Notes: a model not told the origin generated them from the sequence alone. Numbered from the stretch's first letter, positions 10,460-19,597 are shown. The stretch is 64,000 bases of DNA from Alcanivorax sp. DG881 (GCF_000155615.1 NZ_DS989915.1:2063955-2127954), one strand, 5' to 3'. A program made the numbers and translations.

Positions 10460-11323
10460 ATGATTTGCAGCATGACCGCTTTTGCCCGCGCCGACCGCCC
10501 GCTTGAAGGCTACGGCCTGGTCTGGGAAATCAAGGCCGTGAACCACCGTTACCTGGAAATCAGCCCACGCCTGCCCGACGCCCTGCGCTCACTGGAAAAC
10601 GCCGTGCGCGAGCGCTGCCGCAAGGCCCTCGCCCGGGGCAAGGTGGAAATCACCCTGCGCTACCAGCAGGACGCCAGCGACGCCGACCTGGAACTGAACG
10701 AGCCCCTGGTCAAACAGTTGTCCGAGATCTCCCGCCGGGTAGGCGACCTGGTGCAGCACCCCGGCCAGGTCAATCCCATGGAAATCCTCCGCCATCCCGG
10801 CGTGCTCAGCACCCGCGAACTGGACGTGGACCTGCTGCAACGCGAATCCCTCACCCTGCTGGATGAAGCCCTGCAGGCCCTGATCGACACCCGCAGCCGT
10901 GAAGGGGAACAACTGGGCAAACTGATCGAAGAACGCCTCGACGGCATCATCACCCAGGTCGAGATCGTCAAAACCGCCGTGCCGCGCATCAAGGAAGCCC
11001 AGCGCGAACGCCTGCGCAGCCGCATCCAGGACGTGATCGACTCCCCGGATCCGGACCGCCTGGAACAGGAGCTGGTCCTGCTGGCGCAAAAAATGGACGT
11101 GGACGAAGAACTGGACCGCCTGCTCACCCACGTCACCGAAGTGCGCCGCATCCTCAAAAAAGGCGGCCACATCGGCCGGCGCCTGGACTTCCTGATGCAG
11201 GAACTCAACCGCGAAGCCAACACCCTGGGCAGCAAGTCCGTGGACAGCGAAACCACAGCGGCAGCGGTAGAATTGAAGGTGTTAATAGAGCAGATGCGGG
11301 AGCAGATTCAGAATATCGAGTAA
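10460..11323 (+). CDS. yicC: YicC family endoribonuclease-like protein
   Basis: This 287-residue protein is a typical YicC (YicC_N then DUF1732). The start is MICSMTAFAR, followed by WEIKAVNHRYLEISPRLP, a central helical region and the C-terminal KKGGHIGRRLDFLMQELNREANTLGSKS motif. YicC proteins have been linked to RNA cleavage and stationary-phase survival. ATG 10460 follows AGAGG and gives the canonical N-terminus; the frame stays open far upstream without family sequence. In relatives gmk normally follows yicC. Here an integrase follows instead, so the island appears to have inserted just behind yicC. Confidence 0.93.
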   Translation: MICSMTAFARADRPLEGYGLVWEIKAVNHRYLEISPRLPDALRSLENAVRERCRKALARGKVEITLRYQQDASDADLELNEPLVKQLSEISRRVGDLVQHPGQVNPMEILRHPGVLSTRELDVDLLQRESLTLLDEALQALIDTRSREGEQLGKLIEERLDGIITQVEIVKTAVPRIKEAQRERLRSRIQDVIDSPDPDRLEQELVLLAQKMDVDEELDRLLTHVTEVRRILKKGGHIGRRLDFLMQELNREANTLGSKSVDSETTAAAVELKVLIEQMREQIQNIE

Positions 11324-11333
11324 AATCCAGGGA

Positions 11334-11392
11334 AGTCCATAATCGTATTTAATTCATTGTTTTTAAAGAATTAAATGCGAATCTCAGTCCAT
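11334..11392. other. Possible left attachment region of the island
   Basis: Directly after yicC the sequence turns AT-rich and holds a perfect inverted repeat (ATTTAATTC at 11347-11355, GAATTAAAT at 11368-11376). Two direct copies of AGTCCAT flank it at 11334 and 11386. This is where the core chromosome ends and the integrase region begins. Without the right end of the island the crossover core cannot be fixed. No tRNA gene is present here. Confidence 0.35.
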
Positions 11393-11429
11393 GGAAATCC
11401 ACAGCCATCCACCCCTATCCAGACAAAAG

Positions 11430-11579
11430 TGGTGGGCAAAATGGTGGGCAAAAACGTGACTTTTTCCTCCCCCGCACCTATATTGACCTGAAATGGTGGG
11501 CAGCCATCAAGAGACTGCCTGCATACCATTGATAACAGAGAATTTTTCTCTTTAATCAACAAACAAAAAGTGGTGGGCA
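11430..11579 (+). repeat. Four direct copies of TGGTGGGCA upstream of the integrase
   Basis: The nonamer TGGTGGGCA occurs at 11430, 11442, 11494 and 11571, all in the same orientation, the first two 12 bp apart. Multiple short direct repeats beside an integrase gene are typical of arm-type integrase binding sites. They could also regulate int, since the last copy ends 36 bp before its start. Confidence 0.6.
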
Positions 11580-11615
11580 GCCTGTTTTTATAGGCTCAAA
11601 CGCCACAAGGTCAAA

Positions 11616-12833
11616 ATGAGCAAACTCAGCGCCACTCAGATCAAGTCCCTGGCAAAGCAGGCCCCCAAGAAGCATACCGATGGTGGCGGCCTCTATTTCT
11701 GCGTGCGCAAGTCAGGCACGCCCTACTGGATGCTGCGCTACAGCGCCCAAGGCAAGCGCCACGAGATTACCTTGGGCCAATACCCTCAGATGTCCCTGGG
11801 CGACGCCCGGGAAGCCGCTGTGCTGACCAAGCAAGGCATCCGAACGGGCACCGACCCAATCCAGGAAAGGGCCAAAGTTGTCCAGCCCGACATCCGCACC
11901 GTCAAAGACCTCTTCCAGGACTGGCATGAGACCGATCTGTCCCGGCGCCTGAAACACCCCAACATCCCCAAGCGCATCTACCAGAAAGAAATCCACCCGG
12001 TGATCGGCCTCTACCCGATTGCCGACGTCACCCCAAGGGATATCCGGGCAGTCCTGCAGCGCGTTCAGCGCAGCAACCGCCCCACCATCGCCAATGACAC
12101 CCTGATGTACATGAAGCAGCTGTTTCGTCATGGCATCAAACTGGACCTGTGCCAGAACAACCCGGCCAGTCCCTTCACCGTCAGCGACGCCGGCGGCGTC
12201 GAAGCCAGCCGGGAGCGCACCCTGACGCTGGAAGAAATCGAACATTCCTTTGGGGTCTTCCGGGAGCACATCAGCAGCTTTGGTCGAGACAACTATCGGG
12301 CCTGCTGCTTGTTCCTGGTGCTAGGCGTGAGAAAAAGCGAGCTATGCGAGGCCCGCTGGGAAGAATTCGACCTCGAGGCCGGAATCTGGGATCTCTCCAA
12401 AGAGCGCAGCAAGACTGGCGCATCGATCACCATCCCTCTGCCAACCCAAGCCATTGAGTGGCTAAAGGTACAGCAAGGCCATGCCTGCGGCTCCCCCTAT
12501 GTGTTCCCTGCCAGGCGCGCCAGCAAACGCCCCCACATGGGCCCTGACACCCTGAACCGCGCCATTTCCAAGCTATTTGGCCGAGAGGCTGGCCGGAAGG
12601 TGCAGCCACCCAACAAAATGGACGACTTGGAACACTTCACCATCCACGACCTGCGACGCACCTTCCGCAGCCTCGCAGCTGCGGAAGGTGTGCCGAGCCA
12701 TGTGGCGGAGAGGTGTTTGAATCACAAGCTGAAGGGGGTTGAGGGGATTTATGATCGGTATGATTATTTTGAGGAGCGAAAAATAGCTCACCAGCGAGTA
12801 GCTAGCCTCATAGAAACTATGACACACCCATGA
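11616..12833 (+). CDS. int: Tyrosine recombinase / integrase (P4-like family)
   Basis: The 405-residue protein has the layout of P4-type integrases: an N-terminal DUF4102-like domain (KHTDGGGLYFCVRKSGTPYW), a SAM-like core-binding domain and the C-terminal catalytic domain. The catalytic set is visible: Arg239 in GVRKSEL, His344 and Arg347 in HDLRR, His370 in LNHKL and the nucleophile Tyr379 in GIYDRY. The enzyme should integrate and excise the island by site-specific recombination. P4-type integrases often use tRNA genes, but none is seen here. ATG 11616 follows AAGG. The gene looks intact. Confidence 0.93.
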   Translation: MSKLSATQIKSLAKQAPKKHTDGGGLYFCVRKSGTPYWMLRYSAQGKRHEITLGQYPQMSLGDAREAAVLTKQGIRTGTDPIQERAKVVQPDIRTVKDLFQDWHETDLSRRLKHPNIPKRIYQKEIHPVIGLYPIADVTPRDIRAVLQRVQRSNRPTIANDTLMYMKQLFRHGIKLDLCQNNPASPFTVSDAGGVEASRERTLTLEEIEHSFGVFREHISSFGRDNYRACCLFLVLGVRKSELCEARWEEFDLEAGIWDLSKERSKTGASITIPLPTQAIEWLKVQQGHACGSPYVFPARRASKRPHMGPDTLNRAISKLFGREAGRKVQPPNKMDDLEHFTIHDLRRTFRSLAAAEGVPSHVAERCLNHKLKGVEGIYDRYDYFEERKIAHQRVASLIETMTHP

Positions 12834-13018
12834 TGCACAGGTGTGTTTGCGGCTGTTTTTACTGCTTTGGATAAGGGATATAAGGCTAGCTACACCATAA
12901 GCTATACAAAAACCGTGGTTTCAGCTGGATGGACATGGACACTCTTGGACGAAAGTACGACCTTCATTGACACACCTCGTCATTAAGACCGGTTACAGAT
13001 AACAATTAGTTCCGTACT

Positions 13019-14251
13019 TCAGATTAAAGACTTCAGTTCAAAATTCAGATCACGCAATGCTTTAGCGCTGATGCTTTTGCGTTGCTGCACCAGCTTCTTA
13101 CCCACCATGAAAGCAATAGGCAGATTGACTGCATCAACAGCAATGACACACCCCTCGCATAGATAGAAAACTGCAAATTCCTTGTCAGTGATGTTGCCAC
13201 GTAGTACGCGCTGGTCATGATTTTGCGACAACCCTACCATCTGCAGGCGAACGTCATACTGGTTCGACCAGAACCAGGGGGCGCTATCGTAGGGCTTCTC
13301 CTCGCCCATAAGAGTCGCCGCCGCCGTACGCGCTTGATCCACAGCGTTAGCCACAGATTCAAGGCGCTGCCTCTTGTCGAAGAATAGATTCCGGTGGCGG
13401 GTACAATCGCCGATTGCCAAGATGTCAGGATCATCGGTGCGAGTAAATTCATCGACGACAATGCCGTCATCACAGAGCAGGCCAGCATGCTCAGCCAAGA
13501 CCGTTTCCGGTATTACACCAATTGAGACAAGCACGATATCCGCTGGCACCTTGCCCCCACCGGACAAGGTCACGCCAGAGACGTGCCCCTGACCATCTGA
13601 TTCAAAACCGGTTACAGCCGTCTCCAAGCGTACATCAACGCCGGCCCTCGCATGTTTGGCGTAGAAAAATTCGGACATCTCTGGCCCCGTAACACGCTGC
13701 ATCAGACGCTCAGCAGCTTCCAGGACGGTAACATTAACACCTTGCTTGGTCGCACTGGCTGCCACTTCAAGTCCGATATAACCGCCCCCCACGATGACTA
13801 GGCGTTTGCCGGGTGCTAGCTCACTACGCAGGGCATCCGTGTCCGCGATATCATGCAAATAATGAATGCCTTTCAAATCTGAGCCCGGCGCGTTAAGGCG
13901 GCGGACATGTGAGCCAGTGGCCAAGACCAGTCGGTCGTACTGTAAGGTGCTTTGATCTGACAAAATGAGGTTTTTGTCGTCTCTGTTAATCTGTTCTACG
14001 CGCACGCCGAGCCGTAATTGCTGTCCCGCATTCTCGTAAACCGAAGGCGGTTTAAGGTATAACGATGCCTGATCAACCTCCCCCGCAAGGTAATTCTTTG
14101 ACAAGGGCGGCCGCTGGTAGGGAGGGTGTGGTTCTTCGCTAACCAAAATCACTTCATTTGGGTATTTTTTTTGCAGCAAGGCGGTCAGAAGTGTTCCCGC
14201 TGCGTGTCCACCACCAATGATGACGGTGGTCTCTTTCTTTTTTTTGGTCAT
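13019..14251 (-). CDS. FAD-dependent ferredoxin reductase for the P450 system
   Basis: This 410-residue flavoprotein has two dinucleotide-binding folds: FAD site VIIGGGHAAGTLL near the N-terminus and NAD(P)H site LVIVGGGYIGLEVAAS around residues 150-165. An ILAIGDCTRH FAD motif follows, and then the reductase C-terminal domain. It belongs with putidaredoxin, rubredoxin and terpredoxin reductases. Lying on the same strand as the ferredoxin, CYP153 and GMC dehydrogenase genes, it most likely passes electrons from NADH to the [2Fe-2S] ferredoxin. A 102-bp gap separates it from the GMC gene, and the ribosome site is weak. Confidence 0.88.
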   Translation of the reverse strand: MTKKKKETTVIIGGGHAAGTLLTALLQKKYPNEVILVSEEPHPPYQRPPLSKNYLAGEVDQASLYLKPPSVYENAGQQLRLGVRVEQINRDDKNLILSDQSTLQYDRLVLATGSHVRRLNAPGSDLKGIHYLHDIADTDALRSELAPGKRLVIVGGGYIGLEVAASATKQGVNVTVLEAAERLMQRVTGPEMSEFFYAKHARAGVDVRLETAVTGFESDGQGHVSGVTLSGGGKVPADIVLVSIGVIPETVLAEHAGLLCDDGIVVDEFTRTDDPDILAIGDCTRHRNLFFDKRQRLESVANAVDQARTAAATLMGEEKPYDSAPWFWSNQYDVRLQMVGLSQNHDQRVLRGNITDKEFAVFYLCEGCVIAVDAVNLPIAFMVGKKLVQQRKSISAKALRDLNFELKSLI

Positions 14252-14353
14252 AACTTGTCTCTTTCTATGCGCCTTGGAACCGAGTTATCCATAAGCCAAA
14301 AACTTAGTGAAGAACAAGAAACTGTAATATCCAGCGAGCTAGGCACATGATGC

Positions 14354-16009
14354 CTAACCGCCTGCCATCGCGGCGTCCTCAAGAATCATCGCAGCCCCTT
14401 TCTCACCGATCATGGTCACCGGCTGATTAGTATTCCCACCAACCAGCGTTGGCATGATGGAAGCATCAACCACCCGCAACGATTGCAAACCGTGCACGCG
14501 AAGTCGGGAATCCACCACAGCCATCGGATCTCTCCCCATCTTGCAGGTGCCGACCGGGTGATATGCCGATTCGCCGCTGCGACGCACCCACTCGGCGAGA
14601 TCTACGTCCTCCTGTATGGACTGGCTTGGTGAAATCTCTACGTCCTGGTGCACATAAAATGCACGCTGCGACAAGATCTTACGAACAAGCTTTACCCCAC
14701 GAACGAGCTGCTCGACATCGGCAGGCTCAGCCATATAGTTGGGATCAATCAACGGGGCCGCCAGCGGATCGGCACTGTTTAAACCAATACGGCCACGGGA
14801 CAAAGGCCTGAGCCCATAGAGCATCACTATGTAGCCATAACCGCTCATTGCGGTTTTCATGTCTCGCCCGTGATCGGCGTACAGCATTGGCCCGAAGTGT
14901 AGTTGCAGATCAGGTATCGCCAGCTCTGGCCGGGAGCAGATGAACCCACCAGCTTCAGCCCCGTTGCTCGACAGCACACCTCGACGACCGCTCAGGTATT
15001 GCAGTAAGGCCCACGCGCCCTTCAGCCAGTAGCTCGGATGCATCGAGATACTCTGACGGCTGCGAGCCCTGACCCGGACAAAAACATCGATATGGTCCTG
15101 AAGATTGCGACCCACACCCGCCAGTGCATGACGTAGCTCAATGCCATGTCGAGCAAGTTCCTCGCGGGGACCGATGCCTGACAACATAAGCAGTTGCGGC
15201 GAGTTAAACGCACCACCGCAGAGGATAACCTCACGCCCTGCACGAGCTCGCACCAGACCCTTTGCGCTGCGATACTCGACACCAATAGCGCGAGTGCCAT
15301 CAAACAACACCCGAGTAACATGTGCATCACTACGAACGTTCAGGTTCGAACGCCCCGTCGCTGGATCAAGATAAGCACGCGCATTACTAAAACGCGAGCC
15401 GTCCTTCTGGTAAGTATAGTAATAGCCCACCCCCTCCTGTTCGGGGCCGTTGAAATCCCGATTGCGTCGATGCCCCGCCTGTACTCCCGCCTCGACAAAC
15501 GCCGCACTCAACGGGTTGGTATAACGTCGCTCCGCCACATTGAGAGGGCCATCCTTACCATGGAATACTGCCGTACCCGGCACCGTCTCAGGCTCGTAAT
15601 GTTCTGACTTACGAAAATACGGCAGCACCTCGGCGTATGACCAACCGTGACACCCCTGCCGTGCCCACTCGTCGTAATCCCTGGCGTGACCACGGATATA
15701 GACCTGGGCGTTAATCCCGCTCGAACCGCCAAGCATCTTGCCCCGCGGCTGGAACAACGAACGACCGTACATGTGACGCTGTGGCTCGGTATAGAACTGC
15801 CAGTTGAAACGGCGACTGAACATCAACTGCAAAAATCCCAGCGGCGTGTTGACGAAAGGGTTGCGGCGACTCTCCGGCCCGGCTTCGAGTAGCAACACCG
15901 AATAGAGGCCACTCTCGGACAAACGATTGGCTACCGCGCACCCTGCCGAGCCAGCGCCCACAACGATATAGTCGAATTCTTCAGTCGCCAGCCCGGTCAA
16001 ACTTTTCAT
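14354..16009 (-). CDS. GMC-family alcohol dehydrogenase (AlkJ-like)
   Basis: This 551-residue flavoprotein has the GMC signatures: FAD-binding DYIVVGAGSAGCAVANRL, GGSSGINAQVYIRG and the C-terminal YHPVGTCKMG with the catalytic histidine. In alkane loci such enzymes oxidise primary fatty alcohols to aldehydes and feed electrons to the respiratory chain. The ATG at 16009 shares its A with the TAA stop of the upstream CYP153 gene, which indicates translational coupling. The open frame reaches 16129 but only overlaps the P450. A second GMC enzyme lies at 33585-35186. Confidence 0.9.
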   Translation of the reverse strand: MKSLTGLATEEFDYIVVGAGSAGCAVANRLSESGLYSVLLLEAGPESRRNPFVNTPLGFLQLMFSRRFNWQFYTEPQRHMYGRSLFQPRGKMLGGSSGINAQVYIRGHARDYDEWARQGCHGWSYAEVLPYFRKSEHYEPETVPGTAVFHGKDGPLNVAERRYTNPLSAAFVEAGVQAGHRRNRDFNGPEQEGVGYYYTYQKDGSRFSNARAYLDPATGRSNLNVRSDAHVTRVLFDGTRAIGVEYRSAKGLVRARAGREVILCGGAFNSPQLLMLSGIGPREELARHGIELRHALAGVGRNLQDHIDVFVRVRARSRQSISMHPSYWLKGAWALLQYLSGRRGVLSSNGAEAGGFICSRPELAIPDLQLHFGPMLYADHGRDMKTAMSGYGYIVMLYGLRPLSRGRIGLNSADPLAAPLIDPNYMAEPADVEQLVRGVKLVRKILSQRAFYVHQDVEISPSQSIQEDVDLAEWVRRSGESAYHPVGTCKMGRDPMAVVDSRLRVHGLQSLRVVDASIMPTLVGGNTNQPVTMIGEKGAAMILEDAAMAGG

Positions 16010-17421
16010 TAATTTTTTGCCGTCAGTTTGACCATCAACTTCGAATAACCGCGCACGAAGTTGGACTGTACACGCTCCGGCTCGCCAACCACTTCGATAT
16101 TTTCGAAGCGCTTGAGCAGTTCTTCCCACAAAATGCGCAATTGCAGTTCGGCCAGGCGGTTACCCATACAACGATGAATACCGTAGCCAAAAGAAATATG
16201 GTTCCGTGCGTCCTTGCGATCAATAATGAGTTGATCGGGGTTGTCAAACTTGCGTTCGTCTCGATTACCTGAGGCATACCACATTAACACCCGGTCCCCT
16301 TTCTTGATGGTCTGGCCACGAAGTTCTACGTCCTGTGTCGCGACCCTGCGCATGTTGGCCAGTGGAGTTTGCCAACGAATGATTTCCGAAACCATGTTCG
16401 GAATCAGGTCCGGATTAGCCTTCAGCTTGGTGAACTCCTCGGGGAATTGATTCAAGGCCAAGACACCACCGCTCATGGAATTCCTTGTGGTGTCATTGCC
16501 GCCAACGATGAGCAGAGCCAGATTCCCGATAAACTCCATCGGCCGATTGATCAGGTCTTTTGTGTCGTCGTTGCTCTGCAACATATTGATCAAGTCAAAA
16601 CCGGGTTCTTCGCCGGCTGCACGACGTGCCTCCTTGTCTCGCCACAGCCTTGAGAACGCCCTCGCCATGTCTGCCGCATCGTCAAACATGACATCTGGGT
16701 CGGTAAATTCGCCACCCGTGGCAGATGCCGCACCGGACAAGCGATCAGACCATTCAACGAGTTTATGGCGGTCTTCATAAGGGAAATCCAGCAGTGTAGC
16801 CAGCATGCGGCCAGTCAGCTCTTTGGATACTGCAGGCACCCAGTTGAAGGGTTTATCCAGCGGCAGGCTGTCTAGCACTTCGGCTGCTCGGGACCGGATT
16901 AAACCTTCCATTTCCTTAAGGTTTTTTGGCGCTACCACACCCTGCACCGCCCGACGTTGCACATCATGCTTGGGCGGATCCATGGCGATAAACATTTCCA
17001 CCGATAGTCCGTCCGGTGGATCACCCAGAATAATTTGCGGTTCAGAGGAGAACAGTTCGTGACTCTTGTCCACGAACAAAATATCTTCATAGCGAGTTAT
17101 CGACCAGAAAGGCCCGAATGGACTCTTCTTCTGGTAGTGTACCGGAGCTTCATCTCGCAGCCGCTTAAAATAGGCCCGCCACTGATCTTGTCGATACAAA
17201 AAAGGGTTGCTGGTGTCGATATCTTCGAGTGCCAAGGTGTTGACATCAGGCAAGGAGGTTTCGACGAATTCCATTTGTGTGGATCGAGAACCCACTGTCT
17301 TTCTCTTCGCCTTCATCAGCATTTTCATCGTTTTAATCTGAAAATGCATCGGCACCACTTTGGACGAGGCGTTGAATACTTTTGTCTGAAACGCATTGCT
17401 TGATCTTGTTTTTGTTGACAT
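16009..17421 (-). CDS. cyp153: Cytochrome P450 CYP153, alkane terminal hydroxylase
   Basis: The 470-residue P450 shows the heme-ligand motif FGYGIHRCMG with Cys418, the I-helix oxygen-activation motif GGNDTTR (307-313), the K-helix EIIR and FVETSLPDVNTLALEDIDTSNP-type sequence (given here only as the family's N-terminal signature). The overall sequence closely resembles CYP153A enzymes of Alcanivorax and Marinobacter as I recall them. CYP153 enzymes hydroxylate medium-chain n-alkanes at the terminal carbon using a ferredoxin and a ferredoxin reductase, both encoded in this operon. The N-terminal extension is soluble in character. GGGAGA precedes ATG 17421. Confidence 0.95.
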   Translation of the reverse strand: MSTKTRSSNAFQTKVFNASSKVVPMHFQIKTMKMLMKAKRKTVGSRSTQMEFVETSLPDVNTLALEDIDTSNPFLYRQDQWRAYFKRLRDEAPVHYQKKSPFGPFWSITRYEDILFVDKSHELFSSEPQIILGDPPDGLSVEMFIAMDPPKHDVQRRAVQGVVAPKNLKEMEGLIRSRAAEVLDSLPLDKPFNWVPAVSKELTGRMLATLLDFPYEDRHKLVEWSDRLSGAASATGGEFTDPDVMFDDAADMARAFSRLWRDKEARRAAGEEPGFDLINMLQSNDDTKDLINRPMEFIGNLALLIVGGNDTTRNSMSGGVLALNQFPEEFTKLKANPDLIPNMVSEIIRWQTPLANMRRVATQDVELRGQTIKKGDRVLMWYASGNRDERKFDNPDQLIIDRKDARNHISFGYGIHRCMGNRLAELQLRILWEELLKRFENIEVVGEPERVQSNFVRGYSKLMVKLTAKN

Positions 17422-17435
17422 AGCATTCTCCCTGT

Positions 17436-17756
17436 TTACATCTGGAATTCAGGCAAATGCACGGTCATACCGTCCATCGCCTCAGTAATTTCTACCTGAC
17501 ACCCCAGGCGCGAGGTTCTCGCCCGCTCCGGGGTCATGGACAACATCTGTTCTTCTGCGTCACCAACCCTTCCGGTCTTGCCGAACCACTCATCGGGAAC
17601 AATCATGTGACAGGTACCACAGGCGCATTCGCCGCCGCAGTCACCGTCAATACCTGGAACGGCGTTATCAACGGCGATTTGCATTAGCGTAGAACCCACC
17701 CCGAACTCCGTAACATGCTCGGTGTCGTCATGTTCAATAAAGATAATTTTTCCCAC
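17436..17756 (-). CDS. [2Fe-2S] ferredoxin, adrenodoxin type
   Basis: The 106-residue ferredoxin has cysteines 40, 46, 49 and 86, exactly the C-x5-C-x2-C-x36-C spacing of adrenodoxin and putidaredoxin. An extra cysteine sits at 44. It should carry electrons from the reductase at 13019-14251 to CYP153. It is the first gene of the operon, 14 bp before the P450. The start is GTG 17756, supported by AGGAGA 7 bp upstream; no better ATG exists. Confidence 0.93.
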   Translation of the reverse strand: MGKIIFIEHDDTEHVTEFGVGSTLMQIAVDNAVPGIDGDCGGECACGTCHMIVPDEWFGKTGRVGDAEEQMLSMTPERARTSRLGCQVEITEAMDGMTVHLPEFQM

Positions 17757-17817
17757 AGCGTGTCTCCTAGCATTTATATCTACCTTGAAGATTGGCTATG
17801 TGTCGGAACACCGACGA

Positions 17818-17854
17818 GGACATTTCTTGACAGACCGGGGACATTTAAAGACAG
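17818..17854. promoter_or_regulatory. Tandem direct repeat, probable AraC-type operator
   Basis: GGACATTTCTTGACAG (17818-17833) and GGACATTTAAAGACAG (17839-17854) are direct repeats exactly 21 bp apart, two helical turns, which is the arrangement AraC-family dimers recognise. They lie in the divergent region between the ferredoxin operon and the AraC gene. A GTCGG-aaca-CCGAC palindrome at 17802-17815 lies next to them. Confidence 0.65.
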
Positions 17855-17878
17855 TTACCGCATTCCGAGGAATCGCTG

Positions 17879-18922
17879 ATGGCAATAACGACGCTCAAAC
17901 AGGGTTTGAAAAACGTGGATGCGGATATCCCGTCGAACTACTCACGCCTTATCGCCCGAGAACTTGGCTTGAGTGTACGAGAACTCCCTAGCCTCTTGCG
18001 CAACACGGGTGTAGATGTCGAACAATTACTCAAAGATGAAAGCTTGCTCACTGCAACCCAGCAGATTCAGATCTTGCGTAATGCTTTAGATTTATCCGGC
18101 AAACCAGAGTTCGGGTTACGGCTGGGCAGGCGTCTCACCCCCGCAACCCATGGGGTGATGGGATTTGTTGCTAACAGCAGCCCCGACCTTTATACCGCGC
18201 TGCAAGCCGTTCACACTTTCCTGCCTACCCGGGCGAGCTTTATTCAAGTGGACTTGCAGCGGGCTGAGGACTACCTGGAATGCGTTGTAAACTTCCAAGT
18301 ACCGATGGAAAATGATGTGGAGCGCTGCCTGGAAGATACTGTGATCAAGGCTTTTTTCGAAATCGGCGAGTTCATCGTAGGCCGCCCTCTATATGAATCT
18401 GAAGTCCACTTCCCTCATCCAGCTCCCGTCTACCAGGGCATGTACCGTGAGTATTTACCAGGCAAGGTTTACTTTAACTCCGATCACTTCAAGCTAAAAT
18501 TGGCAATGGGGTTGTGTCGAAAACCGAACGCATCGGCCAATCATGAAAGCTATCATCTAGCCTTTCAGCAGTGCGAATCCATGCTTGCGCGTCTTCAGAG
18601 TCCTGAACCGGACTATCGGACTCGGTTACAGAAAATGATGCTGTCCCGGCCACCCGGAACACTTAGTGAAGAAGAGGCGGCTGCCTCTCTCTTTATAAGC
18701 AAGCGCACCCTGGCACGGAAACTCAAAAATGAGAACAGCAGTTTCAGGAAGATTCGCGAGGAGGTACTATCGAAGCAAGCAGTAAGCTATTTGTGCAATA
18801 GCCAGCTGTCCGTCGAAGCCACCGCCACACTGTTGAATTATCACGACACGGCGAGCTTCAGACGGGCATTTAAACGCTGGTTTGGTCAGACACCCGATCA
18901 ATACAGGCAGCATGCAGGTTAG
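17879..18922 (+). CDS. AraC-family transcriptional regulator of the CYP153 operon
   Basis: The 347-residue protein has an N-terminal Arabinose_bd/OruR-like effector domain (LGLSVRELPSLLRNTGVD..., with the GLRLGRRLTPATHGVMGF motif) and a C-terminal double helix-turn-helix from about residue 250 (TLSEEEAAASLFISKRTLARKL and NYHDTASFRRAFKRWFGQTPDQYR). Its divergent position next to the ferredoxin-CYP153 operon and the tandem repeats between them point to it as activator of that operon, probably responding to alkane or fatty-acid derivatives. GAGGAA precedes ATG 17879. The family also includes the mycobacterial regulator VirS, which controls a BVMO operon, so wider control of the cluster is possible. 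Confidence 0.9.
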   Translation: MAITTLKQGLKNVDADIPSNYSRLIARELGLSVRELPSLLRNTGVDVEQLLKDESLLTATQQIQILRNALDLSGKPEFGLRLGRRLTPATHGVMGFVANSSPDLYTALQAVHTFLPTRASFIQVDLQRAEDYLECVVNFQVPMENDVERCLEDTVIKAFFEIGEFIVGRPLYESEVHFPHPAPVYQGMYREYLPGKVYFNSDHFKLKLAMGLCRKPNASANHESYHLAFQQCESMLARLQSPEPDYRTRLQKMMLSRPPGTLSEEEAAASLFISKRTLARKLKNENSSFRKIREEVLSKQAVSYLCNSQLSVEATATLLNYHDTASFRRAFKRWFGQTPDQYRQHAG

Positions 18923-18991
18923 TGTTTATAAACAGACTGCACTCACAATCAGCAGCGAGTACGGCCATCAGTTCTCACTGAATAGCAACGT

Positions 18992-19597
18992 CTACCGCTT
19001 GAGCACACCATCCTTAATTACCGTCCACACAAAATCTCCGACATCCTTCACCGTATATCGCCCCCCCTCATTGAACCACGTTGCTACCCAGTTCAACGCG
19101 CCCAGCCCGATAAGACGCAAAAGATCACGATCCACATCAGCACGAATCAGGCCCTGAGAGGACAAAGATTGCAACATGGCAGACCAAAGAAGCTCGTATT
19201 TGTCTCGTAGATCAATCATTTCCTGGCGGGACTCACCATGCAAGGAGCGCCATTCAAAAAGGAGGACATAGACCATATCCGACCCACCAACCAGCAACTC
19301 AAGGTGAGCATTGATCCCCTGACGCAACTGCTCAAGCGGCTCACTTTCCCCCCGAATGGCCTCAGACAAGGCCGTAGACGCTTGCTCAAGCGCAAGGCGC
19401 ATCAAGTCGACCAGAATGCTTTCCTTGGAGGGGTAACGGTAATGCAAGCTGCCAGGCAGCATGCCACAAGCCTCGGCGATTTCTTTAACGGTGGTTTTAT
19501 CGAACCCCTTTTGACGAAATAGACGAGCTGCAGCACCGAGCACAAACACTCGATCCGCCTCCGCCACCGGCGTTACCTGATTTTTCTTTCTTCCCAC
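18992..19597 (-). CDS. TetR/AcrR-family repressor, likely regulator of the neighbouring catabolic operons
   Basis: The 201-residue protein has a clear TetR DNA-binding domain (AARLFRQKGFDKTTVKEIAEACGMLPGSLHYRYPSKESILVDLM) in segments typical of the family, and a KstR2-like C-terminal ligand domain ending in a conserved W-rich helix (NWVATWFNEGG). KstR2-type regulators bind acyl-CoA-like intermediates of catabolic pathways. It starts with GTG 19597 after GGGAG. It converges with the AraC gene and diverges from the first catabolic operon. The shared palindrome in front of four operons makes it the best candidate for their repressor, but no copy of that palindrome precedes its own gene. Confidence 0.85.
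   Translation of the reverse strand: MGRKKNQVTPVAEADRVFVLGAAARLFRQKGFDKTTVKEIAEACGMLPGSLHYRYPSKESILVDLMRLALEQASTALSEAIRGESEPLEQLRQGINAHLELLVGGSDMVYVLLFEWRSLHGESRQEMIDLRDKYELLWSAMLQSLSSQGLIRADVDRDLLRLIGLGALNWVATWFNEGGRYTVKDVGDFVWTVIKDGVLKR

Noticed and set aside
11324-11615. tRNA gene as integration target
   Set aside because: I looked for cloverleaf arms and a CCA-type end behind yicC and found none; the integrase seems to have used another target.
16009-16129. Longer N-terminus for the first GMC dehydrogenase
   Set aside because: The extra 40 codons overlap the CYP153 C-terminus and show no family sequence; ATG 16009 overlaps the P450 stop and gives the standard FAD-binding start.
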